NCBI GenBank assembly: GCA_023105745.1
Contig: JALGQZ010000008.1
Span: 19,839,866 to 19,903,865, forward strand
Length of the DNA: 64,000 nucleotides
Source: Austropuccinia psidii
Lineage: Eukaryota; Basidiomycota; Pucciniomycetes; Pucciniales; Sphaerophragmiaceae
Direction: 5' to 3'
The notes below the pieces were generated by a model, which worked only from the letters and a program-made list of their open reading frames with translations, did no database searches and was not told the DNA's origin. Positions within the stretch are counted from its first letter, which is position 1. Every line of letters begins with the position of its first letter. Made by a program: the position numbers and the translations under genes. Shown here piece by piece: positions 23,421-35,491 of the stretch.

Positions 23421-24252
23421 GAAATATTGAGTTATAGAGAATCAGATGGTAAAAGACTTTGTATTCCAATTTGCTCACCTGAAGCAAAAGGATGGCATTC
23501 AGTACCACCAAAAGGGATGGAATTATATAACATGGTGAAAGCTTCAGACTGGAAAGATGCATATGAGGATAATTCTAAGATCAAACCAAGAGTGATATCA
23601 AATGTTGTCACTTCAAATGGCAGAAAAAATGTTAAGTTCTATATCCAAGAAGAATTGGATAATCAGAATCAGAGTAATATTCCAAGTCAAGGTCAAAACT
23701 TATCCAGTAAGTCAAACCCACCTAGTAAACTAAAAGCATTTTTAAAAAAATTGAAGCTTTCAAAACCAATCAAAGTCAACCAAGAACAAAAAGAACTAGA
23801 ACCTACAGTGGTAAAAAAGGATAAAGACCACCATAAAGTTAAGAGAATGTTAGCAAAGGCGGTTGAGAAAATGAAAAGGAATAAAAATGAGGTCATTAGC
23901 TTTGATTTCCAATGTAAAGGTGCTACACCAACTATATTAGAAGATAATTCTATACCTTTAAATTTGAATGAAGTTCAACCTGTTTCAGCCACATTGCAAC
24001 CAACTCTTTATCAGTCAAATGAACTAAAGGAAAATAAAGCTTATGAAGGAAAACAAATCATATCACCTGAACCCAAACCAAACTTGAACATAAGCTATAT
24101 TAAAATGGAAGAAAAATCCATTGGAAGTGAGAAGGGTGAGTCTTCTGAACAAGAAAATGAATTTTATGATAGCTTGAATCCTATTTCTCCTAGTTTTTCA
24201 CCAGTATATGTTAGAGTAGGTTGGGAGGAATATCCTGTTATGGCAATAATGG
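23421..24252 (+). pseudogene. Element C post-protease region, cut by element E
   Basis: Same frame. It has a conserved-looking start (ESDGKRLCIPICSPEAKGWH), then a long Lys/Glu/Asn-rich spacer with no recognised domain. It is interrupted after 24252 in a GAT codon by element E. The apparent six-residue extension beyond belongs to the E LTR. Confidence 0.7.
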
Positions 24253-24984
24253 TGTCACAGGGGCTCTTCTAAATGAAGAGGGCCTGGCACTCAGTGAACA
24301 GACTTACTTATGGAGGGCTCAGAATAAAATACTTAATGGTAAGAGTAATGGAATAAGAGGATAAATTCCTAGTCATAAAATAATAAGCATTAAAAGATAT
24401 GAGAAAAACAAAAGCAATAATAAAGAGCCAACCACAAATAATCCTGTACCACTGTTTCAACCTGTTCAGAAAAGAGGAAAGGATTAATAAAGGATATGGC
24501 CACCAGGACTCTACTGAACAGGTGAGGGAAGGCAAAGACTAACTTAATAATTAATAAAATAATATTTCTTAATGAGAAATAAAATAATATTAAATAATAA
24601 ATCCAATATTTTAGTTAACTGGGGGAAAACCCCCAGGTGGGTGAAGAGGGGCTGGTATATGTGAGAAATACCAGCCTTGGAGTTTGAGTGTTGAGATACT
24701 TGTCTGTATGCTGGAAGAAGTTGGATGTGGGATTGAATCCTGTATTGGTGAATCCAATACAGGTTATACAGTCAATACAGGTATTTGCGCCTGTATTGAT
24801 TACAGGCCTGTATTTGGTGAATCCTGTATTTGGGTCTTGCCTGTATGAAACTGTATTGAGGTCTGAAAACTGTATTTGGAGAATGTTGAATGAAACCCCC
24901 TTGCTGATTGGGTTTTGAGGGGTATCAATGAAGTAATGATTGTTGAATATGATTGGTAATGCCCCTGCCTCCTTGGCTGTGACA
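24253..24984 (-). repeat. 3' LTR of element E
   Basis: 732 bp. The inner boundary gctgtgaca is followed by the polypurine tract of E. The frame of 76 codons inside (24688-24918) is identical in the other LTR and is not a gene candidate. Confidence 0.93.
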
Positions 24985-25003
24985 TTATCCCCCTCTTGAA
25001 AGT
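24985..25003 (-). other. Polypurine tract of element E
   Basis: The minus strand just upstream of the 3' LTR reads ctttcaagagggggataa. Confidence 0.75.
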
Positions 25004-25399
25004 GGTGAGCTCTGAGCACCATAAGTACAGTGAGTCTTGATGAGCTTGCAAACAATCAATACAGTTCTTTCCCCCAATTCCTTAAATTTATCCCATTAAA
25101 CTTTCTTCTTCAATCAATACTCAAACAAATCTTCATTTGATCACTTGTAGGTATTTTCCCCTTGATCTTGATTCTGAATTCCCTCTTTTACTTCAAAATG
25201 CCTTCATTCTTCTTAAAATTTCTTCATTCTTGTCTTGAGTGTCTTCACCAAACTTTTCTTGAGTCTTCATGGCTTTTGAAAAGTGGGTGACCTGGGTTTA
25301 TGTCCCAAGAACACCTGATTTCATCATAATTTTAATCTTGAGAGTGTTGGCATAAAGTGACCAATACTTGAGGTTTTGGACCATTTCAGAAGTCCTGGC

Positions 25400-26260
25400 C
25401 AAAATCCTTGATTTTGTGATTAAAGGGGATTTTGGCCAATCTGCGCAAAAATGCGCAAATGCACATATATGCCATAATGGCATATATTGGTGAAAAAAAT
25501 GAAAATTTTTGATTAATGATGAAAAATGGCCTTATAAAGGGTTCTGGCCATTTTGCGCAAATGAACAATTATGATGAAATTGGCCAAAAAGGCCTTTTGA
25601 CGCCTTTTGACAAGATAAAGAGGCCTTTTGCGCAAAAGTGCGCAAATGCGCAAATTTGCCAATATGCATAATTAAGCATATTTTGATGAAAAATGATAAA
25701 ATAGGGCAATTTTGAAGTTTTGAGGGCTGATATGGCCATTTGTGCCAAAGTGCATAAATTTATGAAATTGGCCAATTGGGCCATTTGAAGCAGTTTTTTT
25801 GTTTCTTTTGGTCTTGATTTCTTCTTGAATGTCTTTCTTCTTATCCCCTCCTTGACTGGTCAATTTCCATAAATGCCTTGCTGATTGGGTTTTGGCTTTC
25901 AATTTTGATCTTAAGGAATGAGTTCAAGGCTGATTTGAAGAGAGATGACGCCAAATGCACAAAATGGCATATTTTTCCGAAGAATTGAATAAAAAATTGA
26001 TTTTGATGTTTTGAAGAAGAATGAAGCCAAAATGCGCAAAATGCAGAAAAGTGCGCAAATGCATGAAAATGGCCAATTTGGCCTATGAAACAGTTTTGAT
26101 GATAATTTTCTTCTATTTTCTTGTGCTTCACTCTGTTCTTGAATTTCAAATTGCCATATTTGACTTGCTGACTTGGAATTTTCCGTGATTTGCTTGGTCT
26201 TGACTTTGAAATTTGACTTGAAGATGAGTTCCAAGTTGATTTGAAGAGATTTTGATGAGG
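25400..26260 (-). repeat. Internal repeats in the 3' untranslated region of element E
   Basis: A segment at about 25745-25945 is repeated imperfectly at about 26050-26255, offset about 300 bp. Shared landmarks are 'ttggccaattgggcc' with 'atggccaatttggcc', 'cttgctgattggg' with 'cttgctgacttgg', and 'gagttc.aag.tgatttgaagaga'. The octamer TGCGCAAA occurs repeatedly between 25440 and 26060. There are no coding signs. Confidence 0.6.
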
Positions 26261-26536
26261 GTTATCTGTAGCTGGTATTTACCATTACTAGTGTTTTGCT
26301 CTTTGATTATTGAAAGAATTGACTCCCTAAACATGATATGGGAGTGATGACTACTGCTTTTGAAATAAGAAATAAAAATAAAACATACAAGTAAAAAGAA
26401 AATGAAATAAAAAATAAAAATGAAAAAGAATTGAGAGAAAAAGAGATTAATGAAAGAAATAAGAAATGTCTGAGGGCTGTCCTTCTTGTGGTGAGTTGCT
26501 TGATTTTGGCCAAAATGTTCTGAAAGATAAAATAAA

Positions 26537-26957
26537 GCATTTGATGCTCACAGCGTGGCCAAGGTAATGTTTTACAAGAAGTAGACCCCTCAGGGATGCA
26601 TACCAGGAGATTGAGCTTACTTTCATAACTTCCACTCCCCACCAAGCACCATAAATGAAACAGAAATTATGCCATAACATGAATTGTGGTAATGAATGTC
26701 TTGAAAGATAATTTATGGCATGATTAAAGAAAGAAAAGAAAATAAGAGAAAAGATTGGGCCATATCTTGATGAATGGTCCAAATCTTGAGGGTATGATGT
26801 TGCAAGGCCTTCTGAACCTGTCCAAAAAATTGACAAGTGCTCACAAAGTGACCAAGGTGATGCTTACAACAAATTTGGGTAGAATACCCCCTTAAAGGTA
26901 CATGCCAGGAGAGGAACTTACTTTCATAAACTCCAATCCCCACCAAGCACCATAAAT
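26537..26957 (-). repeat. Direct repeat of about 120 bp at the 3' end of the E pol gene
   Basis: 26537-26657 and 26838-26957 share 'gctcaca.ag.g.ccaaggt.atg', 'caggaga..gaacttactttcataa.ttcca.tccccaccaagcaccataaat' in pieces, offset 301 bp. The right copy abuts the pol stop codon at 26957, so the unit lies in the 3' untranslated region. Confidence 0.65.
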
Positions 26958-28315
26958 CAAAATCTTGAGGCATTTGGGCCAGGCTTGTCTGGATACAAAG
27001 TGTGAAAATCCTTGACAAGGTCTGGGGAGTTGGTAAGGTTGGAAGCTGGTTCCCTAGTTGTTCTTTCTGGGTCTTCACTGAATCCTTCCCACTCAACTAA
27101 ATACCATAATGAACCTCTTTTGAGTTTTGAGTCCAGAACCTGAGCCACTTCCCATTCTTCTTGCTCTTCCACTATTACTGGAGGTGGTGGCAATTGATGT
27201 TGATTTGGGATAGTTGATTGCTTCACTGGTTCTAACAAGGACACATGGAAGACAGGGTGAACTGACTTCCATTGTTGAGGCAACTTGAGGTGATATGCAT
27301 GGCTGCCAATCTTCTTGAGAACTTCAAAGGGTCCCAACCATCTTTCTGAAAGTTTCTTGATGGGTTTTGTTGTCTTGATGTTCTTGGAAGCTAGCCATAC
27401 TTTGTCCCCAGGCTGGAAATCAGGTGGAATTGCTCTATTTCTATCTGCATACTTTTTAAAACGCTTTATTGCTGACTCTAATTCTTCTCTGACAACTTGC
27501 TGTACTGATTGGAGTTTTGATGAGAACTTTCCAGCAGGTGTATCTTGAGAAATGTGAATTGAATCAAAGCTGGGATTTCTTCCATAAATGGTGAAAAATG
27601 GTGACTGTTTTGTTGATGAATGTGCTGAATTATTCTAGGCAAATTCAGCCAGAGGGAGCCAGGTCCGCCAGTCATCTTGATGGTAACTGACATACATCCA
27701 AAGATACTGTTCTAGAATCTGATTTACCCTCTCTGTCTGTCCATCTGTTTCAGGGTGAAAGGCAGCTGAAAGATCTCTTGATATCTTGAGCTGCTGACAC
27801 AATTGAGTCCAAAATGATGAAAAAAATAATGAACCTCTATCACTGACAATACTGACTGGAATACCATGTTTGGAAAAGACATGATTAATGAATATTTGAG
27901 CTAAGCCCAAAGCAGTGATTGTTGAATAAGTTGGAATAAATATTGCCATTTTTGAAAATCTGTCTACAACTACTAAAATTGAATCAAAGCTGCTTGACAA
28001 GGGCAATTGAGTGATAAAGTCCATTGACAAAGAATTCCAAGGACCAGATGGAATTTGAAGAGGCTTGAGTAGTCCAAGCTTCTTATGGTGGATGTTCTTG
28101 TTTCTTGAACATTGCTGACATGAGGACACATAGTCCTTGATGATTTGATTCATGCCAGCCCAATAAAGATCCCTCTTGATGAGCTTGAGGGTCTTCTCCT
28201 GGCCAGGATGGCCAGCCAACAGTGAGTCATGACGCTTTTGAAGAATGTCCAATTGAATTTCATGATTGCTTGGAATGACTACTCTATCTTTGAACAATAA
28301 TAATTTTGCTTGAGG
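26957..28315 (-). pseudogene. Element E integrase with C-terminal chromodomain
   Basis: Zinc-binding HHCC (KRHDSLLAGHPGQ..SCQQCSRNK), DDE core with Asp in MDFITQL, Asp in VSDRGSLF and Glu in GQTERVNQ, then GPFEVLKKIG and HPVFHVSLLEP. The C-terminal chromodomain includes WYLVEWEGFSEDP. In the family the chromodomain targets integration to chromatin marks. TAG at 27635-27637 (where Tyr or similar is expected in LAEFA-x-NN) and TAA at 28316-28318, just upstream, interrupt an otherwise single frame. It ends at 26957. Confidence 0.9.
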
Positions 28316-30385
28316 TTAAAGAGAATAGTCTGGGACTGATTCTCCTCTTGCTAATTTCTTGAGGACTTCCTTATAATATTTGTCTTGCCATACTTGTCTT
28401 TGAATTTGATCAACTACATCTGAAAACATATCAACTTTTATTGAAAAGAATCTTGACTCTTGAATTTCATTTTGCTTGAGAACTTGATGAAAATTTTGAG
28501 GATTCTTGCTGATGAAATCCACCCCCCTCTCTGGGTACACGTCGTCCCAATGTGACAAGGCATCTGGTAAAGTGGCCAGCCTGCCTGGGCGGTAAGTGAT
28601 GATAAAATGGAATTTGGATAGAAATTCAGCCCAACGGGCTTGACAACAAGTAAGGACTTTAGAGGACATAAAATACTGAAGGGAAAAATGGTCTGTCAAG
28701 ACCTCAAAGGAATCAGAAAGAGAAAGGAGAAAAGCTCTCCAGCGCTTGAGAGCCCAAACTATGCCAAGGAGTTCCTTGTCATGAATTTCATAGTTGAGTT
28801 CAGCTGGTAAGAGTTTGCAACTATCAAATGCAATCGGATGCTTTCCTGAGTCATTCACCTGACTCAGTACAGCACCCAAGGCATAATCAGAAGCATCAGT
28901 CTCTACAATAGTTGGTAGAGAAGGATTAAAATGAGAGAGAATAGGAGCAGTGGTGAAAGCTTCTTTGAGTATTTGAAACTGACTAAGAGCTTCTTCATTG
29001 AAGATAAAGGGAGAATCTTTTTTAAGGAGGGAAGTGAGAGCAGAGATTTTTTTGGAATAATTTTTAATGAAACAACAATAAAAGTTGGCAAAGCCAAGAA
29101 AAGATTGGAGGGCCTTGATGTTCTTGGGCTGAGGCCAATTTAGGATTTGTTGAGCTTTTGAAGAATCCATCTTGAGGCCATTACTTGAAACAACATAGCC
29201 CAAGTATTCCACACTTAAGGCATGGAATACACACTTTGAGGCTTTAGCAAACAAATTATTGTCTCTCAGTCTTTGGAGAACAAAGGCCACATGTTTAACA
29301 TGCTCATCCAAAGAGCTAGAGAAGACCATAATATCATCTAAGTACACTACAACAAAAATATCCAAACAATCTGCAAAGATATCATTCACAAGATTTTGGA
29401 ATGAAGCTGGAGCATTAATTAAGCCAAATGGCATAACCAAATACTCATAACTACCATATTTGGTTCTAAAGGCAGTTAAGTGCTCATCCCTCTCTTCAAT
29501 TATCAGGAGATTATAAGCACCACGCAGATCTATCTTGGAGAAGATAGTAGCACCGTTAAAGACGGTAAGAAGCTGATTCATTGGAGGAACAGGATACCTG
29601 TTCTTCCTAGTGACAGCATTAAGTTTGCGGTAGTCAACACACAAATGAAGACCACCATTATTTTTCTTGACAAAAAGGACAGGTTCTTCTGTTGAGGAGG
29701 AGCTTGGTCTAATGAAACCTTTCTCTACATTCTCTGAAATGTAGGCCCACAGTGTTTCTGACTCATTTTTAGATAAAGAGTAGATAACACCAACTGGAGG
29801 TAGAAGACCCTCCAGTTCAATATGGTGATCACAGGCGCGGTGTGGAGGAAGTTTCTCTGCTTTCACCTTGGAGAATACATCCAAATAGTGGTGATAAGCA
29901 GGAGGGACTACCTTCAACACAGTTTCAATCTCTTCTGGCTCTTCCTCCTCATCCCACTGTTCCTCCAGGGAGGCATGAAAAGATAAAGGAGGAAGGTCCA
30001 TATCCCCTTGAAAGAGATGAAGTGAAGATATAGAAACATATTCTCCAACATCTTTTATCTCTTTGAAGACTTCATCTCTAAATGGAAGTAATGACTGAGA
30101 GGGAAAAATGGAGGGGTTATGGACAGAAGGAGGAAGGGAAGGTGTCTTAAGTTCACCAACCAGAGCAACACTGTTGACAGAAGTGGAAAGGTCATTACTA
30201 GTAGAAGAAATAATACCACTAGAATCCTTATGACTAGAATAATAGGTGATCAATCCATTTTTCCAATCAATAATGGGATTAAAATGGTAAAGAAAATCAT
30301 AGCCCAATATCAGGTCTTCTCCCTTGGGTGAATCTATGATAAAGAAATCCCATTCAAAGATTGGGAAGGAAGGTAAATCAACAAC
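28316..30385 (-). pseudogene. Element E reverse transcriptase and RNase H
   Basis: The RT region has LCVDYRKLNAVTRKNRYPVPP, and VVYLDD with the catalytic Asp pair at 29333-29344. RNase H follows with VETDASDYALGAVLSQ and HDKELLGIVWALKRW. The N-terminal part (LGYDFLYHFNPIIDW) is the usual protease-RT connection. TGA at 30386-30388 cuts it from the protease; the neighbouring residues suggest a Trp codon lost by G-to-A. All pol parts share one frame. Confidence 0.92.
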
Positions 30386-30675
30386 TCACTTGGTATAATG
30401 GGTGATGAACAAGGAAGTGGATTCACTGGAATCCAGAATGAAAAGAGGAATCTTTTCAGGGAGCTCTGACATGGTCAATGAGTACTTGAGAACAAAATTC
30501 TTTGCAATAAAGGAGTTTGTAGCACCAGAATCAATGAGAATACTATAAAAAATATCAGAGATTGAAGAAAAAATAAGAAATTTTAAAGGTTTTTTGACAC
30601 TAGTATTCAGAGTGCACAATTGTGCTCTTGAAGGAAAAAAGTGAGAACCATTGAACACATCATGATCCCCACTCA
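30386..30675 (-). pseudogene. Element E aspartic protease
   Basis: Contains LIDSGATNSFIAKNF, the D-S-G-A retropepsin site, around 30540-30500. The pol frame is -1 relative to gag. The two overlap little or not at all here (gag reading ends near 30676), consistent with a programmed -1 shift or re-initiation in the live ancestor; no slippery site could be identified. Confidence 0.85.
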
Positions 30676-32013
30676 GGCTTTTCCCTGCTTGCTAGGGAAG
30701 CCTTTTGATGACCCTTGCCTATTCTCAGGCCTCTTGAAGCATTTTTAAAATGGGTGTTTACCACCACAATAATTGCACAAGCCTTCTTTAATCCTCCTCT
30801 CCTTTTCAGAACCAATTAATTTGTTGTCCTTATTGAGGAGAGCAGCATGAGGCTTGTCTTTGGACACTTGAAAATTCTTCCCCTTCTTATTCTTCCTGTG
30901 ATAAGGCTTCTTTGATGATGAACTTTGAGGGGGCTTGGAGGAGTTGGATTCACTGATTGGAGGCTTCTTCTCTTGATGACTACCCTTTTCCTTCTGCCTC
31001 TCATGGTACCTGGTATCTAATTCCAAGGTGATATCCATGAGTTCTTGAAGACTATCAAAGGTTCCAGGGTGAGAAGCCAATTGGTCCAACAATCTTGATG
31101 CCAAGCCTCCCCTATACACATGAATATAGGCCCTTTCCCCCCAGTCTCCAATTCTTGACATTGAACTTCTGAAATCAGCTATGTACAAGGAAACTTGACC
31201 ACTTTCCCTCATCCTCAAATTGTTCAACTCTTGTTCAGCTTTGCTGACTTCATTGGGATCACCAAACAGAGTGAATAACTGGGTTTCAAACAACTGCCAG
31301 TTATTGAGGAGATAAGAAGGGTCTTCATTGAAGATATTTGAGAGGTAAGGTTCAATCCATTTGCCAGCTCTACCAGTAAGAAAAGAAGTTGAGTACAAAA
31401 ACTTCTTCCTGTCAGAGAAGAAGTTTGCTGGGTCATTATGGAAAATTAATTGACAAGATTGAATAAATCCTCTCAATTTATAAGCTTTAGTACCATCAAA
31501 AGAATCAGGTGCCTTCATTGATGGAGTCTTGAATTCAGGGGATTTTGAAGTGTCCCTTGGGGCAACTGCTTGAGTGAGTTGTCCCATAAATTGAGTCATT
31601 TGCTCCATCATCTTGAGAAAATTTGGTTCAGCTTGAGAGACAAGAGGTTGATTAGGAAGGGCTAGATTTGGAGCTTCAGAAGCCTCAGGAGCACCTGCCA
31701 AGGCAGCTGCAACTTCAGTCTCTTCAGACTCCTCCCCCTCTTCATCTTCAGCTTCCCCTAATCTGCTTCTAGGCCCTTGAGGAATGCTTGGCTAGCCACC
31801 CAACAAGCCGGAGAATGATCTTGATCTTCTTGACTTCACACCTCCTCTTCTGGAGGGTGCTGCTCCTTCCATTGGTGGTCCTCTGTCCAAGTTTGCACTC
31901 AGTTGATGAACTGTTGGTGTGCAGTCAAGAGGAGCCCTTGCTGTAGGAGTGAGAACAGCTTGATGTCTTTGAGATCTTGTATTCTTGGCTGGGGGGCTAT
32001 GATGAACTGGCAT
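30676..32013 (-). pseudogene. Element E gag
   Basis: Starts at ATG 32013-32011 (MPVHHSPPAKNTRSQ). A disordered, Arg/Ser/Pro-rich N-terminus is interrupted by TAG at 31794-31792. Then come PNFLKMMEQMTQFMGQ, a capsid domain (FIQSCQLIFHNDPANFFSD, WKIEPYLS-like WIEPYLSNIF, ETQLFTLFGDPNE, WGERAYIHVYRGG), a basic linker and a zinc knuckle C-N-Y-C-G-G-K-H-P-F-stop-K-C. The stop (TAA, 30747-30745) sits inside the knuckle. It matches the gag I remember from rust-fungus chromoviruses. Confidence 0.9.
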
Positions 32014-32770
32014 TATTGAAGAAAGAAAATAAAACTTGATGATACTTGAGAATAAACAAGGCTTTGACCAAAACAATCAAATGAGAATCTTGATGAACTT
32101 GAGAAATCAATCAATAATCTTGTAGTGAATCAATATGAATAAATCTTGAAGAGTGAAGATGACAGAGTCAACTTCTTATGAATAATAAATTTCAATCAAT
32201 AAGTCAAATCAAGTCAATCAAAATCAAATCAATTAAGTCTTGAGAAATTCAACCAATATCTTCAAAAATCAATTCAATTTTCTTGAGGAATCAAATTCAA
32301 ATCAATCAATTAAATCAAATCTTGAGGATAAATCAGCTATCTTGAGGAATCAAATCAAATAAGAGTCTTGAGGTAAGTCAATTTCTTGAGCAATCAATCA
32401 ATAAATCAATAAATCTTGAGAAATATCAAAATCAACCAATGATAATGCCAATTCAATGGATCCTGAAACAATAAATAAATTGATCCCAAATTCCAATCAA
32501 TTAAACCTGATAAAAAACCTGAATTCAGACAGAAAATGAAAATGAAAATGAAACTTAATTGAGAATTAAGAGAGAATGAAATGGTCAGCAAAGCTTTGAA
32601 ATGAGAAAGAGAATCAATTTTTGTTTGAATGAAATGAATGAGATGAAAATTGATGAGAGAGAAAAAGTCATAAAAAATCATAAGATCATGAAAAAATCAT
32701 AATTGATGAATGAGAGAAATGAATATAAAGGAATGAAAAGAAAGAATCAAATATGAGTTAATTTAAATAA
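32014..32770 (-). other. Untranslated leader of element E
   Basis: A+T-rich, with many AATCAA words and about nine CTTGAG hexamers (plus strand) between 32045 and 32420. The base run next to the LTR (minus strand ttatttaaattaactc) does not begin TGG and has no obvious tRNA match, so priming may be by another route. No open frame of note. Confidence 0.6.
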
Positions 32771-33502
32771 TATCACAGGGGCTCTTCTAAATGAAGAGGG
32801 CCTGGCACTCAGTGAACAGACTTACTTATGGAGGGCTCAGAATAAAATACTCAATGGTAAGAGTAATGGAATAAGAGGATAAATTCCTAGTCATAAAATA
32901 ATAAGCATTAAAAGATATGAGAAAAACAAAAGCAATAATAAAGAGCCAACCACAAATAATCCTGTACCACTGTTTCAACCTGTTCAGAAAAGAGGAAAGG
33001 ATTAATAAAGGATATGGCCACCAGGACTCTACTGAACAGGTGAGGGAAGGCAAAGACTAACTTAATAATTAATAAAATAATATTTCTTAATGAGAAATAA
33101 AATAATATTAAATAATAAATCCAATATTTTAGTTAACTGGGGGAAAACCCCCAGGTGGGTGAAGAGGGGCTGGTATATGTGAGAAATACCAGCCTTAGAG
33201 TTTGAGTGTTGAGATACTTGTCTGTATGCTGGAAGAAGTTGGATGTGGGATTGAATCCTGTATTGGTGAATCCAATACAGGTTATACAGTCAATACAGGT
33301 ATTTGCGCCTGTATTGATTACAGGCCTGTATTTGGTGAATCCTGTATTTGGGTCTTGCCTGTATGAAACTGTATTGAGGTCTGAAAACTGTATTTGGAGA
33401 ATGTTGAATGAAACCCCCTTGCTGATTGGGTTTTGAGGGGTATCAATGAAGTAATGATTGTTGAATATGATTGGTAATGCCCCTGCCTCCTTGGCTGTGA
33501 CA
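32771..33502 (-). repeat. 5' LTR of element E
   Basis: 732 bp. The left terminal base pair has mutated (TATCAC instead of TGTCAC). Three differences from the 3' LTR are visible. AATGG follows at 33503-33507. Confidence 0.93.
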
Positions 33503-33507
33503 AATGG

Positions 33508-34064
33508 ATCCAAACTTAGACATAAATATTATACCAATGAAAATGGCTTTACAAGTTGGAGTAAGCCCTAATAAAACAAAATCAAAAGGAAAGTTAGAAA
33601 ATAAACTCACTAAAAGGTATATGAACAGAGTTCAAATAGTAATACCTACAGATGAAACAATCTACATGTTATTCATGATTGAGGGAAATGAAAATCATTT
33701 AATCTTAGGTAAAGAATTTTGTGATTATATTTCTTTGGTTCAGAAATTTAATAAACTATTTGAAGAGGAAAAGAAGGATGAAGATTATCAGTTCAATGTA
33801 AACAGCTTCAAGCTAATGGAAACAAATTATGAAGAATTATTAATAAAAGATGAAAGAAAAGATAACTTAATTAAGGACTTAGCTGAAAATATGGGAGAAT
33901 CCTGGACCAATATAGAGAATTTACCTGAAGAGCATGGAGGAGATAATCAGAATCAGCTCACAGAAGAGGAAAAAGAAACACTAGAATTATTCAATGGTTT
34001 GTTTAATTTTGAAGCTCAAAACTCAGAAGCAAAAAAGTTTAGCCCAAAATATGAATTTGAATAA
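33508..34064 (+). pseudogene. Element C post-protease region, continuation after element E
   Basis: In frame with 23421-24252 after removing E. It contains IVIPTDETIYMLFMIEGNENHLILGKEFCDYIS, split here for clarity as IVIPTDETIYMLFMIEG and LILGKEFCDYI. This looks like the end of a retropepsin-like or connection domain, where RT would normally follow. It ends ..SPKYEFE at TAA 34062-34064. No RT motif follows. Confidence 0.6.
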
Positions 34065-34317
34065 TCCAGATTACTTTAATAAAAAATACACTTACCCTGA
34101 AGAAAGCCCAAATATTCAATCCCATTCTCAAAATGATGCTACAAATCATCCAATAGCAATTCTTGAAGAAAAGAAAATTACTAGAAATAGAAGGGTCAAG
34201 CAATTTACTAAAAATGGTCAGAAAGATAATTTTCTATCTGTGAATAAGGTCAGTGTTAGTTTAAGCTTAGATTTTAGTAATAAGATAAAAAGACCATATT
34301 TCTTTAAAAAGCTTTAA
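34065..34317 (+). pseudogene. Element C, last coding-like segment in a shifted frame
   Basis: After the TAA at 34062 the neighbouring frame stays open to 34317 and has protein-like composition (NNPDYFNKKYTYPEESPNI.., ITRNRRVKQFTKNG). It could be the original continuation after a frameshift, or a chance open frame. No catalytic motif of RT, RNase H or integrase appears before the sequence turns into low-complexity A+T. Confidence 0.35.
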
Positions 34318-35297
34318 TTGAACCTAGAAAAAGAGTTAAATAGGTTTTTCAACAGTAAAATGGAAAGTAAAATGTCTTTTAGATTTGAAAGAAGAAATAA
34401 ATCAAGTAGAGGATCCAAATACAAATTTGGAGCAAGGAAATAATGTTGAAACATTTTATCTTATAAATTGATCAACTGATTTTTTATTTCTTATTTTTAT
34501 TATTTTTTCTACTTCATGTTATTTAATTTATTTGATTTTTTTTATTCTATGTTGTTTTATTTTAATTATTATTATTATTTTTCCCCTTTTTTTTGAGTAT
34601 TATATTATAGTATGAAATGAGCTCTGTTGCATATTTATTTTATTTGTCTTTCATTTTTATTTATATTTTATTTTATTGGATTATTTGATTATTTTAATTA
34701 TTATTTTTTTATTTATTTGTTTAAGCCATGTATAAATGTATACATGATATATGTAACATTTCTGTTTAATTTTTCTGTGAATATATAGAAATAAAGAGAA
34801 AATAAATAGAAAAATATATAAGTATTATAAAAACAAAGAAACGGGTTTAATTAAAAAAAGAGAGTTAATTTATCATATATCCAATTAACTTTAATCCAGA
34901 ACCAAGTATTTATTATTATTAATTTCTATGTGCTAATTGTTTTTCTTGGTTCCTTTTTGTTGCTCTTGTGCACTGATTTCCTTTACTTATTATTTTTAAT
35001 CATCTTTTTACATATACTTTATTTCTTATTTTTATTTTTGGTTATTTATTTCTTTGCTCGCTTCAATATCATTAATGGGGGGGGAAGGCTGAAAGCCAAG
35101 ATATTAAAAAATAAACAAATAATAATGATTATTATTATTTAAATCTCATTCCATTTCAATAACATAGCCTGATAAAAAAACCGTTTTAAATTAGTTTTTT
35201 TTATTAAATAATTAATTATGATTATTTTTTAAAAATATATAAAATAAAATAAAAATATAATATAAAATAATCAGCATGCAAAGTTGAAAAGAGACGA

Positions 35298-35491
35298 CTG
35301 CTGCAGTAGCGCAGCAATGCTGAGCCACTCTCTTTTTGTCAATGGTATCAATATAAATTAATATATATAAATTTGTAAAGTTATTTAAAAAAAAATATAA
35401 AATAAAATAAAATATAAATATAATGATAATAAAATCTGCACGCGATGATGAAAAGAGACAGCTGCTGCAGTAGCGCAGCAATGCTGAGCAG
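35298..35491. repeat. Repeated G+C-rich island in A+T-rich DNA
   Basis: ctgctgcagtagcgcagcaa followed by tgctgag occurs at 35298-35324 and again at 35461-35491, offset 163 bp. Each copy is preceded by 'gaaaagagac' and a long A+T run. The second copy has GCTGCT/AGCAGC at its ends and could fold as a hairpin. A weak third copy (gtgctactagtgcagtaatt) is near 35680. Confidence 0.65.

Larger units (their letters stand above)
24253..33502 (-). mobile_element. Element E: chromodomain Ty3/Gypsy retrotransposon inside element C
   Basis: Minus-strand element of 9,250 bp with 732-bp LTRs (TGTCAC..GTGACA) and target duplication AATGG (24248-24252 and 33503-33507). Removing E and one AATGG joins the C frame exactly (codon starts at 24252 and 33510). 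The LTRs differ at only three positions by eye. It has gag, protease, RT, RNase H, integrase and chromodomain in order, with five nonsense codons. Confidence 0.95.

Noticed and set aside
24615..25055. Open frames in the LTR of E (146 and 76 codons), repeated at 33133-33513
   Set aside because: Both copies are LTR sequence that is 99.6% identical by recent descent, so sharing is not evidence of coding. No domain seen.
34930..35142. Hydrophobic 70-codon frame
   Set aside because: Low-complexity T-rich sequence gives Leu/Phe runs by chance; no other support.
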